This document shows, piece by piece, positions 1 to 9,379 of a stretch of DNA of 64,000 nucleotides. Positions within the stretch are counted from its first letter, which is position 1, and every line of letters starts with the position of its first letter. The notes under the pieces were generated by a model. That model worked only from the letters and a program-made list of their open reading frames with translations. It was not told where the DNA came from and searched no databases. Source of the DNA: Chryseobacterium soli (GTDB taxonomy: Bacteria > Bacteroidota > Bacteroidia > Flavobacteriales > Weeksellaceae); assembly GCF_000737705.1 (NCBI RefSeq), contig NZ_JPRH01000006.1, forward strand, positions 1-64,000, given 5' to 3'. The translations under genes and the position numbers were made by a program.

Positions 1-56
1 TTCCTTATATCAATTACTGTCTCTGCGCTACCTACTATCTCTCGTTTTCAGTGGGG

Positions 57-87
57 CAAAGATAGAAACTTTAACCCTCACCACCAA
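57..87 (-). promoter_or_regulatory. Bacteroidota-type promoter reading off the left edge
   Basis: On the minus strand there is TATCTTTG (57-64), an exact match to the Bacteroidota -7 motif TAnnTTTG. A TTG (-33 motif) lies at 85-87, separated from it by 20 nt. Transcription would start near position 50 and run out of the window to the left, so the gene it serves is not visible. The first 209 bases hold no convincing coding region. The match is one of the cleanest in the window, as expected for a strongly expressed gene, but which gene is unknown. Confidence 0.6.
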
Positions 88-209
88 CTTTATTTAACAT
101 AATATTCGCAAAGTGGATAAGTTATTACCTAATGTTTTGATTATGAAATTTTTATATCAATCAGTGGAGTTATCCACAATAGTGATGCATGTAAAATTCA
201 GGGAAGTTG

Positions 210-569
210 CTAGAAAAAATGGGGAAGGATTCTTTTATATATATAGTATCCGATTAGGCAACCAATGGCGTCAGCTACTATATCTAAGGTCTCCATTGAT
301 CTTCCTAGCCCCATCTCTTCCTGTAGAATCTCGGTAAGAAAGGCATATATAAGAATGATCTGAAAAAAATACGAAAATTTAATTTTAGGAAAGGCCGATA
401 TAAGGAAGAACCCCAAGGCCGCAAATATGCTTAGGTGGAGAACTTTGTCGATGCCACTGAACATAAACCAATATTCACGGTTCTCTTCTCCGGGCTTCAG
501 AAGCATATAGGTAAGAAATGCCCAATAAATGGGCAATATCTTACTGGTTATTTTTGAAATCTTATCCAA
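210..569 (-). CDS. VanZ-like family membrane protein
   Basis: A small membrane protein of about 119 residues with roughly four hydrophobic segments. The pattern FSGIDKVLHLSIFAALGF followed by TEILQE and a terminal DAIGCLIGYYIYK segment is typical of VanZ-like proteins of Bacteroidota. The function is unknown; the name comes from a teicoplanin-resistance protein and does not show resistance here. I place the start at a TTG (569) that overlaps the gcvH stop, which suggests translational coupling. An ATG at 656 is in frame, but would bury 95 nt inside gcvH and add a non-VanZ N-terminus. Confidence 0.8.
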   Translation of the reverse strand: MDKISKITSKILPIYWAFLTYMLLKPGEENREYWFMFSGIDKVLHLSIFAALGFFLISAFPKIKFSYFFQIILIYAFLTEILQEEMGLGRSMETLDIVADAIGCLIGYYIYKRILPHFF

Positions 570-939
570 TGATTGCCTGGTATTCTTCAGCAGAAAGCAA
601 TTCAGAGTGATCTGCACCATCAGCAACTTCGACTTTAATAATCCATCCGTTTCCATAAGGATCTGTATTTAAAAGTTCAGGCTGGTCTTCAAGGTCTGAA
701 TTAAACTGAATAACTTTTCCAGCAATAGGTAAGAATAAATCTGAAACAGTTTTTACAGCTTCTACACTTCCAAAAACAGCTCCACCTTCAAGGTCTTCGT
801 CTACAGTGTCTACATCTACGTATACGATATCTCCAAGTTCTCCCTGTGCGAAATCTGTAACTCCAATTGTAGCAACATTTCCTTCGATCTTAATCCATTC
901 GTGATCTTTAGTGTACTTTAATTCTGATGGTGTGTTCAT
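562..939 (-). CDS. gcvH: Glycine cleavage system H protein
   Basis: The lipoyl carrier protein of the glycine cleavage system, which shuttles the aminomethyl group between the P, T and L proteins in the cytosol. The protein has 125 residues, normal for the family. The lipoylation site is visible as Lys63 in the context SVEAVKTVSD, within the lipoyl hammerhead fold. The N-terminal KYTKDHEWI and the C-terminal NGWIIKVE segments are also typical. The gene for the VanZ-like protein overlaps its 3' end. No other gcv genes are in the window, which is common in flavobacteria. Confidence 0.97.
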   Translation of the reverse strand: MNTPSELKYTKDHEWIKIEGNVATIGVTDFAQGELGDIVYVDVDTVDEDLEGGAVFGSVEAVKTVSDLFLPIAGKVIQFNSDLEDQPELLNTDPYGNGWIIKVEVADGADHSELLSAEEYQAIIG

Positions 940-1004
940 TTTTAATTTTTTATTTATACAAATGTATTCAAAATAATAAAAGGTTCAAATATTGAATATA
1001 AAAA

Positions 1005-1028
1005 AAGCCCCTTTATTTTAAGGGGCTT
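1005..1028 (-). terminator. Rho-independent terminator after sprA
   Basis: A 9-bp stem (aagcccctt at 1005-1013 with aaggggctt at 1020-1028) and a 6-nt loop. On the minus strand it is followed by a T-run (complement of 1001-1006). It lies 23 bp beyond the sprA stop and separates sprA from gcvH. Confidence 0.85.
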
Positions 1029-1050
1029 CTCATTTTAAGCTTGTTATTTT

Positions 1051-4000
1051 CTAGAAACTACCTCCGCCAGGGTCTCCGAAAGTAAATGTAGCAGACAATC
1101 CTGCTCTTACGGTAGACAGCGGGAAAGCTGTCGATATTTTATACTTGGATGTCATTTGTTCGTAGAACACTCTCAGGTTTAAGTTTTCGGAAACATTGTA
1201 GTCTGCAGAGATCTTAACGTTAAGGAGTTTTTGTCCTCCTGTTACCTGGGAATCATTTAACAATATATTCATGATGGATGTCTTACTGTCTCTAAGAGAA
1301 ATATCTCCTCTGATATTCAGGTCGCTTCCTTTTCCTCTGCTTCCTCTGGTGTTTGCCATTCCGAGTCTGAAATTACGGACAATGTATCCCAATCTTACTA
1401 CATATTCGGTATTGGCATCTTCGGTAAGGGTTTGGTTAACTAATCCTAATAACAACATTCTGTTTCTGTTGTACTGAAGTCCAAACTGCATGTTGTTTCT
1501 CATGGTAACATCAATCCCGATCAGTGGTGAAAAGGATTCTACGTATCCTACCTGAGAGAAGGTAAACGGATTGTAATAATCATTGTTGACATCAAACACG
1601 CTACCAGTTGTCAATCTGTTGAAATAATCAATACTTGACTGAATTCCTGTTGCCGTATATGTTGCCGTATATCCGTGTAGGATATCAAATTTCGTAAACT
1701 GCCCGTTGATCATCGGAACGTTTCTTAATCCTGAATAGATCACCTTCCAGTTTGGTAAAGGAAGTCCTGCCTTTTTGGCATTGCCCATACTTTTTATTGA
1801 CCTGCCTTCTACTGCAGCTCTAAATGCAGGAATCAAAACATAGGCGTTAGCAATACTGTAATGTTCTGCAAAGCCGTCATTATTGATTGTTGCTCCCGGA
1901 CCTGCCAACTGCTGAGAAAGTGCCATTGCATTTTCTCTGATAGACTGGTACACCGCCTGCCCTTGTTTGAAAGAGGTTTTAAGAAGCACTACAGAGTTGG
2001 AGTACGTTACTAAATCATTTGCAAATGTATAATCAGGGTTTGCCACGTTATTGCCATCTACATAATTAAATCCGGTATGGGAAAAATTCCTGTTATAATT
2101 ATGAAGTACGCTCAGGTCGATTCTTAAATCATTCATTGGCACCATCTGGAGATTGGCTCTGAATTCTCTTGTGGACATTCTGATATACGGATCTGTCATA
2201 TACACCGAGTTGCTTACCCATCCGTTTTCCATCACGGTTCTTCTGATGTCCGCCTGAGATCCCATTAAGAATCCGATAGTAGGTCCACCCAGTGTTTGCC
2301 CGTAACCATACCAGTTTGGTGCTGATAAAAGTCCAGGAAGTACTGTTCCGTTATTTTCAGTATAATTAACATTCAACTGCTTGAAAGATGTCAGAAGGAA
2401 TGCTGCGCTCTGAAGCACTGTTAATCTATTTTTGAATTTATAGTCTTTGTATCGGTATCTTCTCTTCTCCCACTGTTGGGTATAGGCATTATTTAAAGAG
2501 TCTATTTCCTGTTTACGTTTTTGAAGTTTCGTAGAGATATCTTTGAAATATTTGAACTGGCCAAAGAACTTCGGAATATCCGCCGTTGCTGTTGCCATAA
2601 TCGTATTGGTGTTCTGCCCTATTGACCCCAGACTTCCACCCGGACTTGTAAGCAACGCTGTAGACCTGGAATTCCAGTTATACGTAAATCCATAGCCCAC
2701 CTCAGCATCAATGAAATCAAGATATGGAAGGTACTGGAACGGAAGTTTATAATTCAGCTGTACTCTGTGGTTGTACAATACCGGTCTTCCGGCTCTTAGT
2801 ACATTTCCAAAGATCGACTTGTTGTCCATCATATTGACATCTGCATTATCATTAAGGGTTCTTGTTGCAGAGTTGATTTCTAATTTCAACGATTTTGTAA
2901 AGTTGAATCCTAATCCATACTGCCAACCGAAATAGAAGTTTCTGTTTTTAATGGCTGCAAAATCATTTCCTACATTTCCGCTTAAAATAGATTCAACGTT
3001 TCTGAATTCTAATTCGTTGAAGTTTCTATCAATTTCTGTTCTGAAAGATAATCTTGTCGGAATCGGATTGAAATTAAATTCTTTTACCCATTTCAGATAT
3101 TTAGCAGATTTTGCAGTATCGCTGATCATTTTATTGAAAGGCTTAATTACCCAAGGCTTGAAGGTGTAGTTATAGTCTACATATCCTCTAAGATACTGTC
3201 TGTAATTTCTTTTTGTATAAATATCTCTGAAGAAATCATCGTTGTATACCGCTGTTACGGAAACGTTTTCAATATCATAGAATTTAGGCTTTTTATTAGG
3301 GTTCACCCTTTCTTTGTGCATATTCACCACTCCTATACTTCTTTGCTGAGTATACGTTCTGGCTACCTTTTTAAGCTGCTCTTTATTGGCTGCTTTATTG
3401 AATTCAACATCGGTATCCAAAGGATTGTATTTTGGATCTTCTATGGTTTGTGAGTAAGAATAGTTCACCGGGATTTTCACTCCACTTTTCTCCGGAAGAA
3501 ACTTATCTACGTTAACTGCTGTATTGATACTGAATGCAGATTGTGCAGACTGATTTCTTTCTGCCGGTTTTGAATCTATATTTCCAAAGCCAACTGATGT
3601 ATAGGAAGCATTGGCATTCACTGTTGCAAAATCTCCCAGATTGAAATTTAAACTGGCATTTCCTGCATATCCGCCATCATTTTCAATTTCCGAAAGACGG
3701 ATTTCATCTACCCAAAGAATCCTGTCTATTGGTGACCCTGTCCTGCCATCTTCATTTCTTACCCCAATCATAATTGTGGTAACATTCCCTAAACTCGGAC
3801 GTCCTTTGATATAAATCTTTTTAAAAGTATCACCTGTAGGAAATACTGGATCTGCAATTCTAGTGATGATATCATTTGGAGAATTTTTATCTCTTCTAAT
3901 TTTTGCATCAACAAAATCCTGTATGTTAAGATCAACATTATTTTCAACCGGCCAGATTTCCAATGGGGTAGTTGATGTATTTCTGGTTAGTACTAATGAA

Positions 4001-7000
4001 GATTCATATTCATAGTAGTTATCTGTAGCATCACTACCGAAACGGATGAAAAATTTAGTTTTAGGATCTAGTCTTCCAACGTTCTCATCTCTATTTTTAG
4101 GATCCTGAGCATGAACAAAAAGTTTCAATTTTTTATATCTTCTCATATCTAGAGAAGTATTCTTGAAAACTCCTCTTGCTTCACTTGCAAGACTTTTCAC
4201 ATTCATATAAAGAGACGCTTCATTTTGTCTCTGTGCTCCTGCATTCCCGCTCAATACCTGTCTGTCGATTCCCGGTGGCAGTACATATGGCGGTTGGTTC
4301 AGTGCATTTTCTTCAATATTTACACTTCCTACTTCAAAGTTATTATTTAGATTGGCACCTCCTCCAGTACCTTCCTGTGGTGAAGTTACCGTTTGACTTG
4401 CAATAAGGTTCGGATATGTTCTCCAGTCTGATCTTACAAGATCCATGGTTCCAAATCTGATGGTAGAAGTCTGATTAAATCCTGCAAGCATTAATCTGGC
4501 AAATCTTACATTATTAAGGACTGATGGATCATGATCTCCTTCGGCTCCAGGTTCTGCATATTTCGAAACCGGAATTCTGAACAGGTACCATTTTACATCA
4601 GAAGTCTGTCCGTTCTGGAACGTAGCCTGTACTGTTTTTACATCGGCAATATTATTCTGTCCTAATGTAAGGCTACCTTTATCAAGATTAACAACATATT
4701 CGTTATAGTTTTCTGTTTGATCCAGGTTATAATCTTTGTTGATATCTTCCGCATCCGGAGTCTGTGAGGAAACCTCTAGAGAGTTCGCCTGAGAGTTTCC
4801 GTCCGGGTTTCTAAAGTATTTGTATCTCTGAACAACTGACGCTGCCTGGCTTCCTGTAAACTTGCTGGACATATAGAAAACGAAGTCATCTACTGCAGGG
4901 TCAGCAATATTGGTAACCGGGTTTACGAAGGTATTCCCAAATTTCATTGATTCCTGATCTGAGCTTAATCCATCATATCCTACATCCTGCATTCTTCTGT
5001 CGTCTCCTTCACTTGAAAACGCATACAGAATTGGTGGTTGCTTCGGTTGTGTTCCCCAATTTGAGCTGGTGGTCGTAGAAGGTGCTCCCGGAGTCGGAAG
5101 GCCATTCTCATACTGCATTTTTCCATCTTTTAAGATGTCTTCGGATACGTTCCCTAAATGAAGTAATAGTTTTGGATTGGTTCCTAAGTTATTTCCGTCT
5201 GCATAGGGATCCATCATCCAGAATTCTACGTATTCGATATTAGAATTCACAAAGTTGGAAACGCTTATCGGTCTCATGATCCCCGCCCATCTGTTTTGTG
5301 CCGTTTCAGTATTAGGATTCACGTTGTACGGACCTCTTTCCTGAGGATAATAGGATATATCAAAAGTATTTGTAAATGTCTGCTCTCCTGCGACAAAGTC
5401 TCTATTGTTATAGATCTCAGAAGTCTGTACTCTTCTGGAAGCGTGGTTGGAAACAGATTGTGCCGTAATTCCTGCAGGTGCCTTTCCACCGATTCCATAA
5501 AATCTAGGATCAATATTATACCAGGATAGCAATCCTCTTCCGTAACCACTTGTCAGCATATCATTCCCCGGAGGTCCGTTAAACGGTGCTCCCGGATTTT
5601 TTTCAGGTCTGGATGCGAGACTCCATGCTGTAGGTTCTTTTAAGGATATCTTAGATGTTGTCTGTTCAAAATCGTCTATGTAAGACTGGTCATTTGTTCC
5701 TTTGTTTAATCCCGGAAGAAGATAAGCCGCCTCCATTTTAAAGTTTAAATTTGATGGTGCTTCCGTATTAATCAACGGGATTTTATCCGTTAATCTTGTC
5801 AGGAATGGAAGCTGATTATTATACATCAAATTAATCCCCGCCATGGTGTTGTTCACTGCTTCCTGGCCGTAATTTACTTTTTGGGTAAGAGGCGATTCGG
5901 AATAGTTTACTACTGTACCTCCTAAGATAAAGTTTTCGTTAAATCTTCTTTCCAAATTCACTCCTAAGAATCTTTTTCTTTGGGTATTAAATGTCAGTTG
6001 GTTTTCAAGTGAGATATTAATAGCCTGTCCGGACTGCTTTACATTTTCGTTGATAACGGTAACGGTTCCCAGCATATAATCTACCGTATAGTCTACTCCT
6101 TCCGTCAGCTGAACTCCATTGGCAGAAACCTTTACGGATCCCTGCGGAACGTTTACAGCACCCAGAGAGATTCCCTGCCCCTGTGTACCTTTGTAACGCC
6201 CTTCCATGGTGTATCGCTGTGCCAGGTTACTGGAAGTAGCCACCTGCTTCTGCTGGTCATATAAGTCATGGAAAACATATTGCGGGTCGTTTCCTACCAA
6301 CGACTGCATATAGTTACCAAAAGGCTGAACTTTAGTAAAGATTAATCTCCCGGTTTCCGGCCTTATCGTAATTCCGTTAACAAAGTCAAAAATACCATCT
6401 CCCAGAATGTTTCCGTTGTTCTGGAGGTCACCATTCATGTTAAGACGGTCCCAGTTTAATAGTTTCAATAAATTGGTATCCTGAACGGTAGTACCCGGCA
6501 GGTAATTTACTTTACCTCCTGTTTTTGGATCTCTATAAAATAAGTTAAGGATAAACCCGTCCTGTGCTACCTGCCCTGCATCCATTGAATAGATGTTCTT
6601 CATCATCAGGTCCCACATAGGCGACTGTGTATTGACTTTATTATTCGATCTCAATACTTTGGTTACCAAAACAGGACTTTCTTCGGAGAATTCCCCTACT
6701 TTATACACCTGATTGGTTCCGTTAACGGTATATGAATATGAAACTGCTAAGAGCTGATTTTCATTAAGCTTTTGATTTAATGAGATATATCCTAACTGTG
6801 GCTGTAAGATATATTCATTGGCATTCAATCTTCTTGCTTTGGTATTGAAGATAAAATGTTCCCCATTATCATAAGGTTCTGTACTTCCTGGAAAATTCTG
6901 GCCCTGGAAAGTACTGGTATAGTTATTTCCGGCCTCTCTCGGACTCCCTATTGCTGACGTTACTGCCTGGTACAACCCATTCTGTGAGTTATCCGGCATT

Positions 7001-8115
7001 CCGGAAGCACCTTCTCCCAGATCCCTGATCCCGATAATACTTTTTTGGTAGGCAAGATTGCTGTTCCCCTGGTCCAGCACCCAAACTTCCATTCTTGTAA
7101 TATTGACTCTTGAATTGATCTGAGGATAGTTAAGCAAAGCATTGTCGTAATTATTAAGAAAGTAGTGTCCTAAAAAGTAGTGCTGATTGTCTTCATAATC
7201 AATCGCGTTTACTTTAAAGTTATTCATTACTCCTCCACCCTGCACAACAATATTTCGGGCTTCACCCTGCTGCTGTGAAAGGACAACAGTTCCATAGGTT
7301 TTCCCCAGCTGGAACTCTGTTTTTACCCCAAATAAGGATTGTGAACCACGGATCAAACTGGTAGAAAGCGGCATGTTTACATTACCGAATTCAACTCTTT
7401 TGATGATTTTATCTTCACCTCCTGCATTGGGTTTATCAACATCTCCAAGTCCTTTTTGCTGAAGGTCTTTCCAGTTTCCTTTTGCCTGCCAGACAAGGTT
7501 CATTCTGTTTTCAAATGCAAAGCCGCTCTGGGTATCGTAATTGGCTTTTAGCTGAAGGTTTTCTCCAACTTTACCCAATAATCCCAGCTGAATTCTCTGA
7601 TTAATATCAAAGGTAAAACTGGTTCTGTTCTGTGGTAAAATCAGCGGATTGTCTATTTTTTGGTACAGTCCCGCAAAATCCAAAGAAGCATATCCGGAAG
7701 GGATAATTTCAATTTTGTTGCTTCCAAATATCGTTTCGAAGAGTTTGTTGTTGATGAGTAGTGAGGGAATCAGCCCTTTTCGTCGGGCATCTGTTTTATC
7801 TTTTCGGAAAAGAAGGTTGTATTTATCAGATTTTTCTTTGTAGTAAGCCTTTGTCTGGGTTGCCAGCATAAATTCTTTATACTCTTCGGGCGACATGGCT
7901 GTGGGAGGTCCCGTTACGGTATTTCCTATTTTAGGATATACGTAGTACATTCCTGTTTTTATGTCGTAAAAGGCTTCGTACCTCGTAGGGTCGGCCAATT
8001 CATATTCTTTCCTTATGATAGCGGTATCACGTATCTGCTGGGCGAATGTACTTACGGACATACACAGAAACGACAGGAACAAAAATATATTGAGATGCTT
8101 ATTATTTGCCACCAA
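1051..8115 (-). CDS. sprA: T9SS outer-membrane translocon protein SprA
   Basis: A very large outer-membrane protein (2354 residues), the SprA/Sov family beta-barrel that forms the translocon of the type IX secretion system used for gliding adhesins and secreted enzymes. An N-terminal signal peptide of about 26 residues ends in VSTFAQ. The length matches the family (about 2300-2500 residues). Repeated segments rich in aromatic and Asn residues, and the C-terminal strand ending in TFTFGDPGGGSF, fit an integral barrel. The start is TTG at 8115 (GTG at 8112 is an alternative), 3 bp after the ruvA stop. The ruvA-sprA order is, as far as I recall, common in flavobacteria. It is probably transcribed with ruvA and ends at the terminator at 1005-1028. 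Confidence 0.97.
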   Translation of the reverse strand: MVANNKHLNIFLFLSFLCMSVSTFAQQIRDTAIIRKEYELADPTRYEAFYDIKTGMYYVYPKIGNTVTGPPTAMSPEEYKEFMLATQTKAYYKEKSDKYNLLFRKDKTDARRKGLIPSLLINNKLFETIFGSNKIEIIPSGYASLDFAGLYQKIDNPLILPQNRTSFTFDINQRIQLGLLGKVGENLQLKANYDTQSGFAFENRMNLVWQAKGNWKDLQQKGLGDVDKPNAGGEDKIIKRVEFGNVNMPLSTSLIRGSQSLFGVKTEFQLGKTYGTVVLSQQQGEARNIVVQGGGVMNNFKVNAIDYEDNQHYFLGHYFLNNYDNALLNYPQINSRVNITRMEVWVLDQGNSNLAYQKSIIGIRDLGEGASGMPDNSQNGLYQAVTSAIGSPREAGNNYTSTFQGQNFPGSTEPYDNGEHFIFNTKARRLNANEYILQPQLGYISLNQKLNENQLLAVSYSYTVNGTNQVYKVGEFSEESPVLVTKVLRSNNKVNTQSPMWDLMMKNIYSMDAGQVAQDGFILNLFYRDPKTGGKVNYLPGTTVQDTNLLKLLNWDRLNMNGDLQNNGNILGDGIFDFVNGITIRPETGRLIFTKVQPFGNYMQSLVGNDPQYVFHDLYDQQKQVATSSNLAQRYTMEGRYKGTQGQGISLGAVNVPQGSVKVSANGVQLTEGVDYTVDYMLGTVTVINENVKQSGQAINISLENQLTFNTQRKRFLGVNLERRFNENFILGGTVVNYSESPLTQKVNYGQEAVNNTMAGINLMYNNQLPFLTRLTDKIPLINTEAPSNLNFKMEAAYLLPGLNKGTNDQSYIDDFEQTTSKISLKEPTAWSLASRPEKNPGAPFNGPPGNDMLTSGYGRGLLSWYNIDPRFYGIGGKAPAGITAQSVSNHASRRVQTSEIYNNRDFVAGEQTFTNTFDISYYPQERGPYNVNPNTETAQNRWAGIMRPISVSNFVNSNIEYVEFWMMDPYADGNNLGTNPKLLLHLGNVSEDILKDGKMQYENGLPTPGAPSTTTSSNWGTQPKQPPILYAFSSEGDDRRMQDVGYDGLSSDQESMKFGNTFVNPVTNIADPAVDDFVFYMSSKFTGSQAASVVQRYKYFRNPDGNSQANSLEVSSQTPDAEDINKDYNLDQTENYNEYVVNLDKGSLTLGQNNIADVKTVQATFQNGQTSDVKWYLFRIPVSKYAEPGAEGDHDPSVLNNVRFARLMLAGFNQTSTIRFGTMDLVRSDWRTYPNLIASQTVTSPQEGTGGGANLNNNFEVGSVNIEENALNQPPYVLPPGIDRQVLSGNAGAQRQNEASLYMNVKSLASEARGVFKNTSLDMRRYKKLKLFVHAQDPKNRDENVGRLDPKTKFFIRFGSDATDNYYEYESSLVLTRNTSTTPLEIWPVENNVDLNIQDFVDAKIRRDKNSPNDIITRIADPVFPTGDTFKKIYIKGRPSLGNVTTIMIGVRNEDGRTGSPIDRILWVDEIRLSEIENDGGYAGNASLNFNLGDFATVNANASYTSVGFGNIDSKPAERNQSAQSAFSINTAVNVDKFLPEKSGVKIPVNYSYSQTIEDPKYNPLDTDVEFNKAANKEQLKKVARTYTQQRSIGVVNMHKERVNPNKKPKFYDIENVSVTAVYNDDFFRDIYTKRNYRQYLRGYVDYNYTFKPWVIKPFNKMISDTAKSAKYLKWVKEFNFNPIPTRLSFRTEIDRNFNELEFRNVESILSGNVGNDFAAIKNRNFYFGWQYGLGFNFTKSLKLEINSATRTLNDNADVNMMDNKSIFGNVLRAGRPVLYNHRVQLNYKLPFQYLPYLDFIDAEVGYGFTYNWNSRSTALLTSPGGSLGSIGQNTNTIMATATADIPKFFGQFKYFKDISTKLQKRKQEIDSLNNAYTQQWEKRRYRYKDYKFKNRLTVLQSAAFLLTSFKQLNVNYTENNGTVLPGLLSAPNWYGYGQTLGGPTIGFLMGSQADIRRTVMENGWVSNSVYMTDPYIRMSTREFRANLQMVPMNDLRIDLSVLHNYNRNFSHTGFNYVDGNNVANPDYTFANDLVTYSNSVVLLKTSFKQGQAVYQSIRENAMALSQQLAGPGATINNDGFAEHYSIANAYVLIPAFRAAVEGRSIKSMGNAKKAGLPLPNWKVIYSGLRNVPMINGQFTKFDILHGYTATYTATGIQSSIDYFNRLTTGSVFDVNNDYYNPFTFSQVGYVESFSPLIGIDVTMRNNMQFGLQYNRNRMLLLGLVNQTLTEDANTEYVVRLGYIVRNFRLGMANTRGSRGKGSDLNIRGDISLRDSKTSIMNILLNDSQVTGGQKLLNVKISADYNVSENLNLRVFYEQMTSKYKISTAFPLSTVRAGLSATFTFGDPGGGSF

Positions 8116-8118
8116 ATG

Positions 8119-8703
8119 TTAAATGTTTTTTAAAATTTGTTTAACCAATTCTTCTACCGAAACAACTGGATTTTGTTTAATTACTCTGTCTGCAATTTTC
8201 TCGCTCATTCGTTTAGGAATCCCTAAAACTTCTAATGCAGATAACGCTTCATCCTTGATTTTATTATCTACCAGCATAGAAATATTTTCTGCTGAACTGC
8301 CGAATTTCTGGACTTTATCCTTCAAATCAACAATAATTCTCTCGGCAGTCTTGGCACCGATTCCTTTAGCTTTCTGGATCAATGCGCTATTGCTTGAAAG
8401 TATTGCCGAAGCAATCTCTTCCAAGGTTAAAGTTGATAGTAAAATGAGGGCAGATACAGCCCCTACTCCGTTAACGCTTATTAACAGATTAAACATTTCT
8501 TTTTCCGAACGAGTGTTAAATCCGAAAAGAAGATGGGCATCTTCACGGATGATCTGCTGGATAAATAAAAAAGTCTCCTGATGTAAAGTCAGTGTCTGTG
8601 AGGTCATAAGACTGATACCTACATAGTAACCAACTCCTTGGACATTGATTACTGCGTAAGTAGGTGTGAGTTCCTGGACAGTGCCTTGTAAAGAAAATAT
8701 CAT
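8119..8703 (-). CDS. ruvA: Holliday junction branch migration protein RuvA
   Basis: The DNA-binding subunit of the RuvAB motor that moves Holliday junctions in recombination repair. It has 194 residues, normal for RuvA. Visible parts are an N-terminal OB-fold (about 1-62), two helix-hairpin-helix motifs (SVNGVGAVSA near 76-85 and AKGIGAKTAERI near 112-123), and a C-terminal three-helix domain (about 145-194) that contacts RuvB. It is the first gene of a probable ruvA-sprA unit. A TAnnTTTG motif lies 20 bp upstream of its start. RuvB is not in the window. Confidence 0.97.
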   Translation of the reverse strand: MIFSLQGTVQELTPTYAVINVQGVGYYVGISLMTSQTLTLHQETFLFIQQIIREDAHLLFGFNTRSEKEMFNLLISVNGVGAVSALILLSTLTLEEIASAILSSNSALIQKAKGIGAKTAERIIVDLKDKVQKFGSSAENISMLVDNKIKDEALSALEVLGIPKRMSEKIADRVIKQNPVVSVEELVKQILKNI

Positions 8704-8722
8704 TATTAATTTTTAAAACTCC

Positions 8723-8730
8723 CAAATATA
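8723..8730 (-). promoter_or_regulatory. Putative -7 motif of the ruvA-sprA promoter
   Basis: TATATTTG on the minus strand matches TAnnTTTG and lies 20 bp before the ruvA start. No clear TTG is present at the expected -33 position, so the call rests on the -7 match and on its location. Confidence 0.45.
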
Positions 8731-8830
8731 GCAATTTAAACTAATTAATATTTTCATTTCACGTGCGAATGCTTTTTAACTTAAATTTTGATCGTACATT
8801 CAATGAATTCATATTAAATACAATAAATAT

Positions 8831-8858
8831 AAAAAACCCATCCGAACGGACAGGTTTT
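8831..8858 (-). terminator. Terminator after the six-cysteine peptide gene
   Basis: An imperfect inverted repeat (8833-8858) whose two mismatches on the plus strand are C-A, but become G-U pairs in a minus-strand transcript, giving an 11-12 bp stem with a 2-nt loop. A T-run follows on the minus strand (complement of 8831-8836). The asymmetry shows that it serves the leftward peptide gene at 8890-9087. Confidence 0.75.
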
Positions 8859-8889
8859 ATAATTGAAATGATTGAGTTTGATAAATATT

Positions 8890-9087
8890 CTAAGGATTTA
8901 TATCCAAACACATACTTATGTTACATGCTCCATTTACACACGTGGGTGTACAGCCTACTAAGCATAACTGCCCTTGAGATGGAAGACAGTAATACCCTCC
9001 ATCAGGAGATTTAATAGGTTGGTCTCTGATAATTCCTCCACTGATTTGTTTCAAATTTTCTCTTGAAAGTCTTTTAATGTTTTTCAT
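8890..9087 (-). CDS. GG-leader bacteriocin-like peptide with six cysteines
   Basis: A 65-residue peptide whose leader (KNIKRLSRENLKQISGG) closely resembles the leaders of the peptides at 35859 and 38444. It ends in a double glycine at residues 17-18, the site expected for cleavage by a C39 peptidase. The remaining 47-residue core has six cysteines (34, 42, 46, 50, 55 and 60), consistent with three disulfides. It stands alone, with its own terminator and no maturation or transport gene nearby. It may depend on the export set at 34-40 kb; that is inference. No function can be read from the core. An overlapping plus-strand ORF is regarded as spurious. Confidence 0.8.
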   Translation of the reverse strand: MKNIKRLSRENLKQISGGIIRDQPIKSPDGGYYCLPSQGQLCLVGCTPTCVNGACNISMCLDINP

Positions 9088-9320
9088 GGTAAATATTTTT
9101 TTGATTTGACAGTGATAAATATATTTATTTTCTTACAAAATAAACAAGCAAATTTTAAATTTATTTAAAACAACAACCAATTCACCTATTTTATTAGGAA
9201 TAAAGGAATTGCAACAGCGTATAAAACCTATATTTTTCAAACAGATTTTATCGTAATTTTAATAATATCAACTATGAAAATTACAAGTCCATGATATAAT
9301 GGCAGACTGATAAATAATAA

Positions 9321-9354
9321 AAAAGCAGCACACTAAAATTAGTATACTGCTTTT
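9321..9354 (-). terminator. Terminator after the malic enzyme gene
   Basis: A 15-bp stem (9321-9335 with 9340-9354) and a 4-nt loop. The two imperfect positions are G-U pairs only in the minus-strand transcript. A T-rich stretch follows on the minus strand. It lies 25 bp past the malic enzyme stop. Confidence 0.8.
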
Positions 9355-9379
9355 ATTCCCATAAAGAATAAACTCTTTA

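Noticed and set aside
562..656. ATG at 656 as start of the VanZ-like protein
   Set aside because: It would overlap gcvH by 95 nt and add residues unlike VanZ proteins; a TTG at the gcvH stop fits better.
8763..9014. Plus-strand ORF of 83 codons
   Set aside because: It lies opposite the six-cysteine peptide gene and its terminator, and has no leader, motif or plausible composition. The minus-strand peptide explains the region better.
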